Shown one piece after another: positions 56,564 through 64,000 of a stretch of DNA of 64,000 nt. The position numbers were made by a program, and so were the translations under genes. Under the pieces are notes generated by a model. The model searched no databases. It saw only the letters and a program-made list of their open reading frames with translations, and was not told the origin of the DNA. The stretch's first letter is position 1, and each line of letters opens with the position of its first letter. The DNA lies in NCBI RefSeq assembly GCF_001402875.1, contig NZ_CP012946.1:1032001-1096000 (forward strand), read 5' to 3'. Source of the DNA: Blastochloris viridis (lineage in GTDB: Bacteria > Pseudomonadota > Alphaproteobacteria > Rhizobiales > Xanthobacteraceae).

Positions 56564-57684
56564 TACATCACCTCGATTTCGGCCTGGATGGCGCCGGCGG
56601 CCTTGATCGCCTGCAGGATCGAGATCATGTCGCGCGGGCCGATGCCGAGGGCGTTGAGGCCGTCGACCAGTTGCTGCAGCGACACGCCGCTTTGCACCAC
56701 GGCCAGCTTGTGGCCATCCTCCTGCACGTCGATCTGCGTGCGCGGTGCCACCACGGTGCGGCCGTTCGAGAACGCGCCGGGCTGGCTCACCTGCGGGCCT
56801 TCGGTCACGGTCACCGTCAGGTTGCCCTGGGCGACGGCGACGGTCGACACCCGGACGTCGCGTCCCATCACGATGATGCCGGACTGTTCGTCGATCACCA
56901 CGCGCGCGGTCTGGTCGGGCTCGATGCGAAGCTGCTCGATCTCGGTGAGCAGGCGAACGATGTTGCCGTGGAAATTCTTCGGTACGGCGACGTTGACGGT
57001 GGCGCGGTCGAGCGGCTCGGCGGTGGGCGCGCCGACGAAATCGTTGATCGCGGCGGCGATGCGTCGGGCGGTGGTGAGGTCGGGATTGCGCAAGGCCAGC
57101 CGGAGGCTGGTCATGCGCGGCAGAACGAATTCGATCTCGCGCTCGATGATGGCGCCGTTGGCGATGCGGCCGGCGGTCGGCACGCCGCGGGTGATTTTGG
57201 CGGCCTGCCCTTCGGCCTCGAAGCCGGCGATGGCGACCGAGCCTTGCGCCACCGCGTAGACGTTGCCGTCGGCGCCGAGCAGCGGCGTCACCAACAGCGT
57301 GCCGCCCTTCAGGCTCTTGGCGTCGCCGAGCGCGGACACCACGATGTCGATGCGGGTGCCCTGGGTGCCGAACGGCGGCAGCTTGGCGGTCACCACCACC
57401 GCGGCGACGTTGCCGGTTCGCATATTGACGCCGCGGGTGTTGACGCCGAAACGCTCCAGCATCGCCTGCAGCGACTGTTTGGTGAAGGGCGAGTTGTTGA
57501 GCGTGTCGCCGGTGCCGTTGAGGCCGACGACAAGGCCGTACCCGATCAGCTGGTTTTCGCGCACGCCCTCAATGTCGACGAGGTCTTTGATGCGCGACTG
57601 GGCGAGCGCGGCGGGAGCGGCGAGCACAACAACCAGCCCGACGGCGATTAGGTGGCCCGCAAGTCGGGCAAGAACGGCCAGCAT
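56563..57684 (-). CDS. flgI: FlgI, flagellar P-ring protein
   Basis: 373 residues from MLAVLARLAG with GGGAG ahead. Signal peptide (GHLIAVGLVVVLAAPAALAQ) then the highly conserved RIKDLVDIEGVRENQLIGYG, GLNGTGDT, the middle GVNMRTGNVAAVVVTAKLPP, and the C-terminal LVDGLNALGIGPRDMISILQ. It builds the periplasmic P ring around the rod. First gene of an operon with the rod-binding and FlgN-like genes. A -24/-12 promoter (57720-57734) stands 36 nt upstream. Confidence 0.97.
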   Translation of the reverse strand: MLAVLARLAGHLIAVGLVVVLAAPAALAQSRIKDLVDIEGVRENQLIGYGLVVGLNGTGDTLNNSPFTKQSLQAMLERFGVNTRGVNMRTGNVAAVVVTAKLPPFGTQGTRIDIVVSALGDAKSLKGGTLLVTPLLGADGNVYAVAQGSVAIAGFEAEGQAAKITRGVPTAGRIANGAIIEREIEFVLPRMTSLRLALRNPDLTTARRIAAAINDFVGAPTAEPLDRATVNVAVPKNFHGNIVRLLTEIEQLRIEPDQTARVVIDEQSGIIVMGRDVRVSTVAVAQGNLTVTVTEGPQVSQPGAFSNGRTVVAPRTQIDVQEDGHKLAVVQSGVSLQQLVDGLNALGIGPRDMISILQAIKAAGAIQAEIEVM

Positions 57685-57719
57685 CGATGCACTCCCAGGA
57701 CTCGAACGAGCATGCCCTT

Positions 57720-57734
57720 GCCAATCACGTGCCA
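57720..57734 (-). promoter_or_regulatory. Sigma-54 (-24/-12) promoter of flgI
   Basis: On the minus strand: TGGCAC-GTGAT-TGGC, with GG and GC exactly 10 nt apart as RpoN requires (consensus TGGCAC-N5-TTGC). The predicted start site is about 25 nt before the flgI ATG. Confidence 0.75.
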
Positions 57735-57907
57735 ACTCGGAATGTGCTGATTATCCGGGGAGAAGCGTTGAAATCCGTTAACGCACAGCGGTCGCAGCCG
57801 GACAAAAGTTGCCGATGTCGGCAGTTCCTGCCGGGCTTTTCACGAAGTGTTAATCATGCGAGCCCAATGTTTCCAACGCATCCGCGGGGTGTGGGTGGGG
57901 GAGCGGT

Positions 57908-58333
57908 ATGTTGATCGTCGGTCCTCGCAAGACGGGCAACGTGACGACCACAAACGGAGCGCGACAGGCGCGCGGCGGCTCCGCTGCCAGCTTCAGCCTC
58001 GAAGACTCCGCCGCCGTCTCAGAGTCGATCAAGACCTCCGCCGTGGCGGTGACCCAATCGCTCGATGCCCTGTTGATGGTGCAGGAAAGCGATCCGCGCG
58101 AGCGCCGCCGCCGCGCTGTGGCGCGCAGCCGCCAGGCGCTCGATTTGCTCGACGAGATGAAGCTGGCGTTGATCGCCGGCGAAAGCATCGGGCCGGCGCT
58201 TGCCCGGCTCGAAACAGCGGCCGCGGCGCTGCGCGAGCAGACCGGCGAGCCGGGGCTCGATTCGGTGATCGACGCCATCGACCTGCGCGTCGCGGTGGAG
58301 CTCGCCAAGCGCGGCCGAACGGTGCAACGCTGA
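57908..58333 (+). CDS. fliX: FliX, flagellar assembly regulator
   Basis: 141 residues starting MLIVGPRKTG after GGGGGAG. It matches the class II flagellar regulator FliX: a polar N-terminus (FSLEDSAAVSE), then two helices with RSRQALDLLDEMKLALIAGE and LARLETAAAALREQ, ending in LDSVIDAIDLRVAVELAKRG. In Caulobacter FliX couples basal-body assembly to activity of FlbD, the enhancer-binding activator of sigma-54 flagellar promoters. This agrees with the -24/-12 sites ahead of flgI and flgF here. It is divergent from flgI. Confidence 0.93.
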   Translation: MLIVGPRKTGNVTTTNGARQARGGSAASFSLEDSAAVSESIKTSAVAVTQSLDALLMVQESDPRERRRRAVARSRQALDLLDEMKLALIAGESIGPALARLETAAAALREQTGEPGLDSVIDAIDLRVAVELAKRGRTVQR

Positions 58334-58441
58334 ACCGGTTGCCGGGCCGTAATTTCTATTTGACGATGTGATGACGCTGTTGGCCGTTGATGCGGCCGGT
58401 CGGGATGGCTATAAGCCCGACCGGTAACAGGACATGCCTCG

Positions 58442-58918
58442 ATGCAGAACGGTGTCACCATGGCCAATGCTTCGAGCAACGAAACGGTCGATCCCACCGT
58501 TTCGTCGATCGTGATCGAGAGCGGCTACCAGCCCTCCGAACACGAACCGTTCATGAATGAACGACAGCGCGAGTACTTCCGCAGGAAGTTGCTCGGCTGG
58601 AAAGAGGATATCCTGAAAGAGAGCCGCGAAACGCTGCTCAATCTTCAGGAAGAAAACCAAAATCACTCTGATTTGGCTGACAGAGCTTCCTCGGAAACCG
58701 ATCGCGCCATCGAATTGCGGGCCCGAGACCGCCAGCGCAAGCTGATTGCCAAGATCGATGCTGCGCTCGATCGTCTGGAAGACGGGTCCTACGGCTACTG
58801 CGAGGAGACCGGCGAGCCGATCTCGCTCAAGCGCCTGGAAGCTCGGCCGATCGCCACGCTGTCGGTGGAAGCCCAGGAGCGGCACGAGCGCCGCGAGCGG
58901 GTCTATCGGGACGATTGA
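58442..58918 (+). CDS. dksA: DksA-family RNA polymerase regulator without zinc cysteines
   Basis: 158 residues. The coiled-coil tip motif DLADRASSETD (Asp77, Asp80, Ala82) that reaches the polymerase secondary channel is intact. The C4 zinc finger is not: Cys120 remains, but the other three positions are Thr123, Ser141 and Ala144 (GYCEETGE and ATLSVEAQE). Rhodobacter sphaeroides DksA has the same single-cysteine type and is active. DksA acts with ppGpp on rRNA and stress promoters. It follows fliX by 108 nt on the same strand; the start at 58442 could instead be the ATG six codons later. Confidence 0.92.
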   Translation: MQNGVTMANASSNETVDPTVSSIVIESGYQPSEHEPFMNERQREYFRRKLLGWKEDILKESRETLLNLQEENQNHSDLADRASSETDRAIELRARDRQRKLIAKIDAALDRLEDGSYGYCEETGEPISLKRLEARPIATLSVEAQERHERRERVYRDD

Positions 58919-59349
58919 GCCCGACCCATCGCCAAGCTTGGACCAGCGCCAGCCCCGGCCCCACGTCAAGAGTTGTGCGAACGCCGGCCTCCCGCGAGGC
59001 CGGCGTTCGCCGTTCGATGCGGCGTTCGCGGTCGCGACATGACGTTCGGGCGCGGCCGAAGCGCTGCGCTTCCGTATCGGAAAGCAAAGCGCGGCCCCCG
59101 CGGGGAGGGCGGAGGCCGCGCGCTGAATGCCGCCTCGTGCTGGGGAGCAGGCGGCTGGGACCCTGGGCCACCCGGGAGTGGGTGGGCAGCCGGCGGGCCA
59201 TACGGTTCCGAACCGCCGTCGCGGCGGTCCGGGGCCGAAAGGGGGGCGAAGGGTGACGCAAGACCTGCACCTCTTCGCCGCGGACCATCCGGTCCGTAAT
59301 CTGTCTCCGTAACGTGGTTCCGTAACCTGGCGCCGTAACTGGCGAGCGG
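58919..59349. other. 431-nt intergenic region after dksA
   Basis: Apart from the hairpin at 58977-59010 I see no feature with support. The stretch 59040-59290 is GC-rich with several short open frames, but none has a conserved start or ribosome site. Confidence 0.5.
58977..59010. terminator. Perfect 14-bp hairpin after dksA
   Basis: GCGAACGCCGGCCT pairs exactly with AGGCCGGCGTTCGC around CCCGCG. No T tract follows, so termination would depend on the stem alone or it may be mRNA-stabilising. Confidence 0.6.
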
Positions 59350-60132
59350 TCAGAACGGCAGGATGATGTCGAGCACCTGCTGGCCGTAGCGCGGCTGCTG
59401 GATGTCGGTGATCTGGCCGCGGCCGCCATAGGCGATGCGGGCCTGGGCGATCTTCTCGGACGCGATGGTGTTGTCGGATTCGATGTCCTCGGGCCGGACG
59501 ATGCCGGCGACGATCAGCTCGCGGATCTCGAAATTGACGCGGATTTCCTGCTTGCCCTCGACCACCAGATTGCCGTTCGGCAGCACCTGGGTGACCACGG
59601 CCGCGACGTTGGTCTCGAGTTCCTCGGAGCGCGTCACGCTGCCCTTGCCGTCATAGGTCGAGGTCGAGTCGGTCGACAGCATGGCCGACGGGATCGCCGC
59701 ACCGAGCAGCGGGATTTTGGACTTGCCGAGCATCGCGTCGATGTTCGACTGGTCGGAATTGGTGCGGTCGCGCTTGGTCTCGTTCTCGATCTCGGCCTTG
59801 TCGGTGAACTTGACCTTCACCGTCAGGATGTCGCCGACCTGCTGGGCGCGCTGATCCTTGAAGAAGGCACGCGAGCCGTTCCTCCACAGCGAATTGGGGC
59901 TGTAGGAGGCCGGAATCGGGTCCGGCATCGGCATCTGAACCGGTTTGTAGTTTGTCTGGGCGGTCGGGTTCTCGATCGCCGACAGCGCCGGCTGCTGGCC
60001 GACATTGGCCATGCGGTCGAATGCAGCGCAACCGCCGACGGCAGCCGCCGACACGCCGACGAGCGCCAGCCGGAGCAGCGAGGAGGTGAGTGGCCGGGAC
60101 CTTTCGGACCGGAACGGAACGCGCGGGGCCAT
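59350..60132 (-). CDS. flgH: FlgH, flagellar L-ring lipoprotein
   Basis: 260 residues with a lipoprotein signal (SAAAVGGCAAF, Cys35). FlgH hallmarks: SLWRNGSRAFFKDQRAQQVG, DILTVKVKFTDKAEIENET, VLPNGNLVVEGKQEIRVNFE, IRVSGIVRPEDI-like IVAGIVRPEDIESDNTIAS, and the C-terminal YGGRGQITDIQQPRYGQQVL. It forms the L ring in the outer membrane. Last gene of the flgF-flgG-flgA-flgH operon (26-nt gap to flgA). Confidence 0.96.
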   Translation of the reverse strand: MAPRVPFRSERSRPLTSSLLRLALVGVSAAAVGGCAAFDRMANVGQQPALSAIENPTAQTNYKPVQMPMPDPIPASYSPNSLWRNGSRAFFKDQRAQQVGDILTVKVKFTDKAEIENETKRDRTNSDQSNIDAMLGKSKIPLLGAAIPSAMLSTDSTSTYDGKGSVTRSEELETNVAAVVTQVLPNGNLVVEGKQEIRVNFEIRELIVAGIVRPEDIESDNTIASEKIAQARIAYGGRGQITDIQQPRYGQQVLDIILPF

Positions 60133-60158
60133 GGGATACGCCTTTCGAACGCGACGAC

Positions 60159-61193
60159 TTAACTGCGGGGCTGGGCGGAGGGCCGGATGATCTCGGTTCG
60201 AACCGGGGTCGACCCGGTCACGGTCGGATCAGTCGGCCCGAGGGCGCTGCTGGCGATCGTCGGTCCCGCCGAAACGGTAACGGTTCCGGGCGCGGTAACA
60301 GCACCTTGAATGATGCGCTTGGACTGGAGGTTGGTGACGCTGACGATGTCGCCCTCGGCACCGGACGAATTGGCCTTGCCGCGGGTTGTCAGCGATACGC
60401 CGGGGACGGCGAACACCAAGTTGACGATGTCGTTGCGGCTCACCAGGTCTGGCTTCACCAGGTCGGCGGCGCGGAGCATCTGGCCTGCCTGGAGGGCGCG
60501 GCGCGGGGCCATGCCGATGGCGGAGTCGGCGGACACGAAGCCGTCGTTGGCAAGCTCGCTACGCGGCCGCCGCTCGACGATCAGGTCGCCGTCGCGCAAT
60601 GCCTCGCCGCGCGCCACCGAGCGGGCCAGCACCACCGCCTCGGTCGTCACCACCGCGACACCGGAGATCCGCAGCGCCTGCCGACGCGCCGCGTCCGAAC
60701 CCGGCACTTCGATTCCGGCGTCGAACCGGCCGGAGCGTGGGTCGAAACTGAGGCGCACGACCTGGAGATTGGCGGTGGCGGTCTCCTCGACATGCGTTTC
60801 TTTCAGCGGCCGGTCGAGCGCGAGGTCGAGGTCTTTGGCGCGCAGCGAGGATTCGCGGGCGATGGCTTCGGCAAGCGCGGCCTTGACGGTGTCGGGGTGG
60901 AGGATGCGGCTGCGGCGGGTGACCACCACCTCTGCCAGCCCATGGGTGTCGATGGCGTCCAGGCCATGCGGACGCACCGCCTCCAGGACGCGGTCGACCC
61001 CGACCGAGCCGGTGGTGCCGAGGTCGGGTGAGCGAAACACCGCGACGTCGGTAGCCCGACCGGCATGGTCGATGAGATCGCCGATACGGACGACGTCGGC
61101 GGCGACGGTGACGGAGGAGCGCAGCGTCGGCGCCTGCGCCAGGGCATTGGTTGCCGCAAATAGTGCGGCCAGCAGCGCAAAGGGTCGGATCAT
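60159..61193 (-). CDS. flgA: FlgA, P-ring assembly chaperone
   Basis: 344 residues, started at the second ATG (MIRPFALLAALFAATNALAQ) because AAGGATGAG is correctly placed for it; the ATG at 61202 lies directly on that site. After the signal peptide comes an N-terminal domain specific to alphaproteobacteria, then the SAF/FlgA region (VVLARSVARGEALRDGDLIV, GMAPRRALQAGQMLRAADLV) and a GVSLTTRGKANSSGAEGDIV core. It helps FlgI assemble in the periplasm. The last ~35 residues are a Pro/Thr-rich tail beyond the usual end. Confidence 0.93.
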   Translation of the reverse strand: MIRPFALLAALFAATNALAQAPTLRSSVTVAADVVRIGDLIDHAGRATDVAVFRSPDLGTTGSVGVDRVLEAVRPHGLDAIDTHGLAEVVVTRRSRILHPDTVKAALAEAIARESSLRAKDLDLALDRPLKETHVEETATANLQVVRLSFDPRSGRFDAGIEVPGSDAARRQALRISGVAVVTTEAVVLARSVARGEALRDGDLIVERRPRSELANDGFVSADSAIGMAPRRALQAGQMLRAADLVKPDLVSRNDIVNLVFAVPGVSLTTRGKANSSGAEGDIVSVTNLQSKRIIQGAVTAPGTVTVSAGPTIASSALGPTDPTVTGSTPVRTEIIRPSAQPRS

Positions 61194-61212
61194 GGCGCTC
61201 ATCCTTCAGCGG

Positions 61213-62001
61213 TCAGCGCGACAGGCTTGCGGTCGTCTGCAGCATCTCGTCCGCTGCGGTGACGACGCGGGCGTTCATCTCGTAGGCGCGCTGCGCCGAG
61301 ATCAGGTCGGTCAGCTCGGTCACCGAGTTGACGTTCGCCGCTTCGAGGTAGCGCTGCAGGGTGTTGCCGAACCCTTCGGAGCCGGCCGTGCCCTGCTGCG
61401 GCGTGCCCGACGCTGCGGTCTCCAGGAACAGGTTGTCGCCGACGGCTTCGAGGCCGGCCTTGTTGACGAACCGCGCCAGCTGCAACTGGCCGAGCACCGT
61501 CGAGGTGGTGTTGGTGCCGATGATCGCGGACACCTGACCGAGCGAGTTGACGGTGATGTTGCTGGCGTTGTTCGGGATGGTGATGCCGGGGTTCACGGTG
61601 TAGCCGTCGACCGTCACGATCTTGCCGTTGGCATCGAGCTCGAACGAGCCGTCGCGGGTGTACGCGGTGCGGCCGTCGGGCAGGTCGACCTGGAAGAAGC
61701 CCTCGCCGCGGATGGCGACGTCGAGGTCCTTTTCGGTCGAGGTCAGGGTGCCCTGGCTCATGATCCGCGTCGTCGCCGCGGTCTTCACGCCCGAGCCGAC
61801 CTGGATGCCGGTCGGAACCATGGTGCCCTGGTCGGAGGTGTTGGAGCCGACCCGGCGCTGGCTCTCATAGAGCAGATCCTGGAACTCGGCGCGCTGGCGC
61901 TTGTAGCCGGTGGTCCGCATGTTGGCGATGTTGTTGGAGATGACGCTGACGTTCAGCTCCTGGGCCATCATGCCGGTGGCGGCGGTGTACATGGCACGCA
62001 T
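61213..62001 (-). CDS. flgG: FlgG, distal rod protein
   Basis: 262 residues. N-terminal rod signature SVISNNIANMRTTGYKRQRAEFQDLLYE, the FlgG-specific GSGVKTAATTRIMSQGTLTS and IRGEGFFQVDLPDGRTAYTR, and the C-terminal NVNSVTELTDLISAQRAYEM. It makes the distal rod of the basal body. Second gene of the operon, 33 nt after flgF; GGAAGG precedes the ATG. Confidence 0.97.
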   Translation of the reverse strand: MRAMYTAATGMMAQELNVSVISNNIANMRTTGYKRQRAEFQDLLYESQRRVGSNTSDQGTMVPTGIQVGSGVKTAATTRIMSQGTLTSTEKDLDVAIRGEGFFQVDLPDGRTAYTRDGSFELDANGKIVTVDGYTVNPGITIPNNASNITVNSLGQVSAIIGTNTTSTVLGQLQLARFVNKAGLEAVGDNLFLETAASGTPQQGTAGSEGFGNTLQRYLEAANVNSVTELTDLISAQRAYEMNARVVTAADEMLQTTASLSR

Positions 62002-62034
62002 AGAAAAACCTTCCTACGTTCGATCGGGGCCGGG

Positions 62035-62793
62035 TCACGACTGGACGTCGGCGAGGGTTTTGATGGCTTCCTGGCGCAGGTCGTCACCGCTCTTCATCAG
62101 CGACGCCAGCGTGGTGTAGGACCGCGTCACGTCCATCATCCGGGTGAGCTGGACCACGGGCTGGACGTTGGATTGCTCGACCGCGCCCTGGATCACCCGC
62201 GTGGTCGGCAGCTGGGCTTCGGCGGGGGCGTTGGAGCGCCAGGTCGAGACGCCGTCCTTGTCGAGCGCACGGGGATCGCCGAACCGGGACAGCTTGAGCT
62301 TGCCGCGGTTGGACGTGGTGTTGCCGTTCACCGTCGAGATCGACCCGTCGGCGGCGATGTTGATGTTGTTGTCGGTCGGCTCGAACCGGATCGGGCCGCT
62401 GTCGCCGACCACCCGGAAGCCTTCGTGGGTGACCAACTCGCCGTCGCGGTTGATCTCGAACGAGCCGTTGCGCTGATAGCGCTGCTCGCCGCCGGGCAGC
62501 TCGACGGTGAAGAACGCATCGCCCTCGATCGCCAGATCGAGCGGGTTGCCGGTGGTCTTGAGCGCGCCGGGCGCCTGATCGTGTGCGGTGGCGAGGTCCT
62601 GGACGAACGACACGCGGCGATCCGTTCGCCGGAAGGTTTCGTCGCGCGCCACCGGCATCATGTATTCTTCGAACACGACGCGCTCGGCCTTGAAGCCGGT
62701 CGTCGTCAGATTCGCCAGATTGTTGGCGATGACGTCGAGCTCTCGGCGCAGGGTAACCTGGCGCGACAACCCGACGAGAGATGCATTCTCCAT
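62035..62793 (-). CDS. flgF: FlgF, proximal rod protein
   Basis: 252 residues. Starts MENASLVGLSRQVTLRRELD and continues VIANNLANLTTTGFKAERVV; later GNPLDLAIEGDAFFTVELPG and a C-terminal EQSNVQPVVQLTRMMDVTRS. These are the FlgF versions of the rod-protein family. First gene of flgF-flgG-flgA-flgH, with GGGGAG ahead of the ATG and a -24/-12 promoter 57 nt upstream. Confidence 0.95.
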   Translation of the reverse strand: MENASLVGLSRQVTLRRELDVIANNLANLTTTGFKAERVVFEEYMMPVARDETFRRTDRRVSFVQDLATAHDQAPGALKTTGNPLDLAIEGDAFFTVELPGGEQRYQRNGSFEINRDGELVTHEGFRVVGDSGPIRFEPTDNNINIAADGSISTVNGNTTSNRGKLKLSRFGDPRALDKDGVSTWRSNAPAEAQLPTTRVIQGAVEQSNVQPVVQLTRMMDVTRSYTTLASLMKSGDDLRQEAIKTLADVQS

Positions 62794-62849
62794 CGGTCAC
62801 TCCCCGGGATTGTCGCGCGCTCCCCAGCACCGCAATCCCGAGACCGGAT

Positions 62850-62866
62850 AAGCATCCGGCGTGCCA
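62850..62866 (-). promoter_or_regulatory. Sigma-54 (-24/-12) promoter of the flgF operon
   Basis: On the minus strand: TGGCAC-GCCGG-ATGCT, with GG and GC 10 nt apart, close to the RpoN consensus. The predicted start is ~45 nt before the flgF ATG. Confidence 0.78.
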
Positions 62867-62983
62867 CTACAAAAACCAATTAAAAAACAATGGGATATAA
62901 CGTCAGCGCCGGGCCGTCGCCGCGGCAATAAACGCCACATTTACCATAAAGACCAGGCAAGAATTGCCGGGTGCAAGCATTCG

Positions 62984-63049
62984 TTAACCATTTCCGCATT
63001 AATGTTTTGCCAATCGGCGCGAGGGGTCGCGCGCTTACAGCGAAATTAA
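62984..63049 (+). promoter_or_regulatory. Candidate CtrA half sites ahead of fliL
   Basis: The 306-nt divergent gap between flgF and fliL has three TTAA(CC) boxes, at 62984 (GTTAACCATTT), 62999 (GCATTAATG) and 63046 (AAATTAACC). In Caulobacter the fliLM promoter is CtrA-driven. The spacing here (11 rather than 7) is not consensus, so this is weak. No -24/-12 site faces fliL. Confidence 0.3.
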
Positions 63050-63099
63050 CCGCGCTGTGGCTGCTCCCGTGTACCGTCGCCAAGTCGACGAGGCGGAAC

Positions 63100-63600
63100 A
63101 TGGCCAAGAATTCAAGTAAAAGTGCGAGTGAACAGGAAGACGGCGCCGAGGGCGTTCGACCTGGCGGCGGAAAAAAGAAGCTAATCCTGATCAGTGGTGC
63201 CGTTGTGTTGGCGCTGGCGTTGGGGGGCGGCGGCTTCTATTTCTTCAAGAAGGGTGACGAGCGCCGCATCGAGGATGCCAAGCTGGCGGCGCCCAAGCCG
63301 GTATTCTTTGAATTGCCTGATATCACCGTGAATCTCGCCGGCAATCCCGGCCGCCCGCTCTATATGCGGGTCAAGGTGGTGATCGAGGCGCCAGACCCGA
63401 TGACCCTTGAGGCGCTCAAGCCGGTGATGCCGCGGGTCGCTGACTCTTTCCAGGTCCACATGCGCGAGATGCGCCAGACCGATCTCGAAGGCTCGGCCGG
63501 CATCTACCGCCTGCGCGAGGAACTGACGCGGCGGGTCAACGCCGCGATCGCGCCGGCACGGATCAACGCCGTGCTGTTCAAAGAAATCGTTGTCCAGTGA
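63100..63600 (+). CDS. fliL: FliL, flagellar motor-associated protein
   Basis: 166 residues starting MAKNSSKSASEQEDG with GAGGCGG ahead. A single TM (LILISGAVVLALALGGGGFY) follows a basic segment; the periplasmic FliL domain reads FFELPDITVNLAGNPGRPLY, MRVKVVIEAPDPMTLEALKP and ends INAVLFKEIVVQ. FliL surrounds the stator units and supports torque. It precedes fliM by 12 nt in the same operon. Confidence 0.95.
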   Translation: MAKNSSKSASEQEDGAEGVRPGGGKKKLILISGAVVLALALGGGGFYFFKKGDERRIEDAKLAAPKPVFFELPDITVNLAGNPGRPLYMRVKVVIEAPDPMTLEALKPVMPRVADSFQVHMREMRQTDLEGSAGIYRLREELTRRVNAAIAPARINAVLFKEIVVQ

Positions 63601-63612
63601 GCGGGTCGTCCC

Positions 63613-64000
63613 ATGTCTGGCATGAATGACATCGACCAGGATACCCTCGCTGCCGAATGGGGCATGGCCCTCGAGGAGCAGGCCAAGGGCGGCGGTGGCG
63701 GCCACGGCGCTGCCGCTCCCGAAGAGGCCGGCGGCGGCACTGACGATGCCATGGCGGCGCAGTGGTCGGCGATGGTCGACGACGGCGGGCAGTTTCTGCA
63801 GGCCGCCAAGGGCGGGGCCGAACGCATCCTGAACCAGGATGAGATCGATAGTCTGCTCGGCTTCAATCACGAGACGCTGAGCTTCGGCGACAATTCGGGC
63901 ATTCGCGCCATCATCGACTCCGCGATGGTGTCGTATGAGCGTCTGCCGATGCTCGAGATCGTGTTCGATCGCCTGGTGCGGTTGATGACGACCTCGCTTC
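63613..64000 (+). CDS. fliM: FliM, flagellar motor switch protein, 3' end outside window
   Basis: The frame opens MSGMNDIDQDTLAAEWGMAL and runs off the right edge after 129 codons. The conserved FliM entry RILNQDEIDSLLGF, normally at the extreme N-terminus where it binds CheY-P, is here at residues 71-84. A Gly/Ala-rich extension precedes it, containing two similar short motifs, LAAEWGMALEEQ and MAAQWSAMVDDG. The core then starts normally (GIRAIIDSAMVSYERLPMLE, VFDRLVRLMTTSL). FliM forms the C-ring with FliG and FliN. The position after fliL is standard. Confidence 0.93.
   Translation, partial: MSGMNDIDQDTLAAEWGMALEEQAKGGGGGHGAAAPEEAGGGTDDAMAAQWSAMVDDGGQFLQAAKGGAERILNQDEIDSLLGFNHETLSFGDNSGIRAIIDSAMVSYERLPMLEIVFDRLVRLMTTSL

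Overview
The window is a high-GC chromosomal stretch from an alphaproteobacterium, most probably Hyphomicrobiales (Rhizobiales) near Rhodopseudomonas, Bradyrhizobium or Blastochloris. The evidence is gene content and order: the flagellar block flgI / fliX-dksA / flgHAGF / fliL-fliM, a DksA without its zinc cysteines, DgcN-DgcA, an adrenodoxin-type ferredoxin, a TrxR-like ferredoxin reductase, a giant growth-pole-ring-like protein, and intergenic palindromes of the kind scattered through rhizobial genomes. I saw no rRNA, tRNA, transposase, integrase, prophage or CRISPR array. Almost all of the sequence reads as ordinary chromosome.

Layout. 1-2.5 kb: 3' part of an RND efflux pump. 2.5-8.3 kb: a fumarylacetoacetase-family enzyme, then a probable envelope glycolipid group (LpxH-like phosphoesterase, GT4 and MGDG-synthase-like GT28 glycosyltransferases), then a PLP-dependent Ser/Thr dehydratase. 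8.3-13.2 kb: a CheZ-like phosphatase with a long acidic repetitive tail, an MFS transporter, and dgcN-dgcA for D-glutamate catabolism. 13.3-16.8 kb: an Mla-type lipid transport operon (STAS-MlaE, MlaF, MlaD, auxiliary lipoprotein). 17.3-22.9 kb: an 1881-residue membrane-anchored coiled-coil protein built of 11-residue-based repeats, a probable homologue of Agrobacterium GPR / Sinorhizobium RgsE. 23-25 kb: a small conserved protein, an Hpt protein, a hypothetical gene and a 2Fe-2S ferredoxin. 25.4-29.7 kb: an AcrAB-type efflux pair. 29.9-35.2 kb: ferredoxin-NADP reductase, methyltransferase, YihY-type membrane protein and a secreted SGNH hydrolase. 35.5-39.8 kb: two tandem methyl-accepting chemotaxis proteins with almost identical signalling domains. 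40-46.7 kb: PH-domain protein, VWA protein, a two-barrel outer-membrane protein, a small membrane protein, DUF423 and a TonB-dependent receptor. 47.2-54.8 kb: UspA, a YcjF/YcjX/SixA-like operon, an FAD oxidoreductase, an HTH-DUF2975 pair divergent from a lipoprotein across a perfect palindrome, and a MoxR AAA ATPase that probably partners the VWA protein 12 kb away. 54.8-64 kb: flagellar genes.

How they work together. Three themes recur: the cell envelope (Mla transport, glycolipid enzymes, RND pumps, outer-membrane proteins), polar growth (the giant protein), and motility/chemotaxis (MCPs, CheZ-like, Hpt, flagellar basal body and switch). Sigma-54 type -24/-12 promoters can be read directly upstream of both flgI and flgF, so the basal-body operons are probably RpoN-dependent, as in Caulobacter. 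The least described objects are the giant repeat protein, the acidic-tailed CheZ, the fused double-barrel OMP, the HTH-DUF2975/lipoprotein module and a possible flgL remnant. I found no clear novel defence or mobile system.
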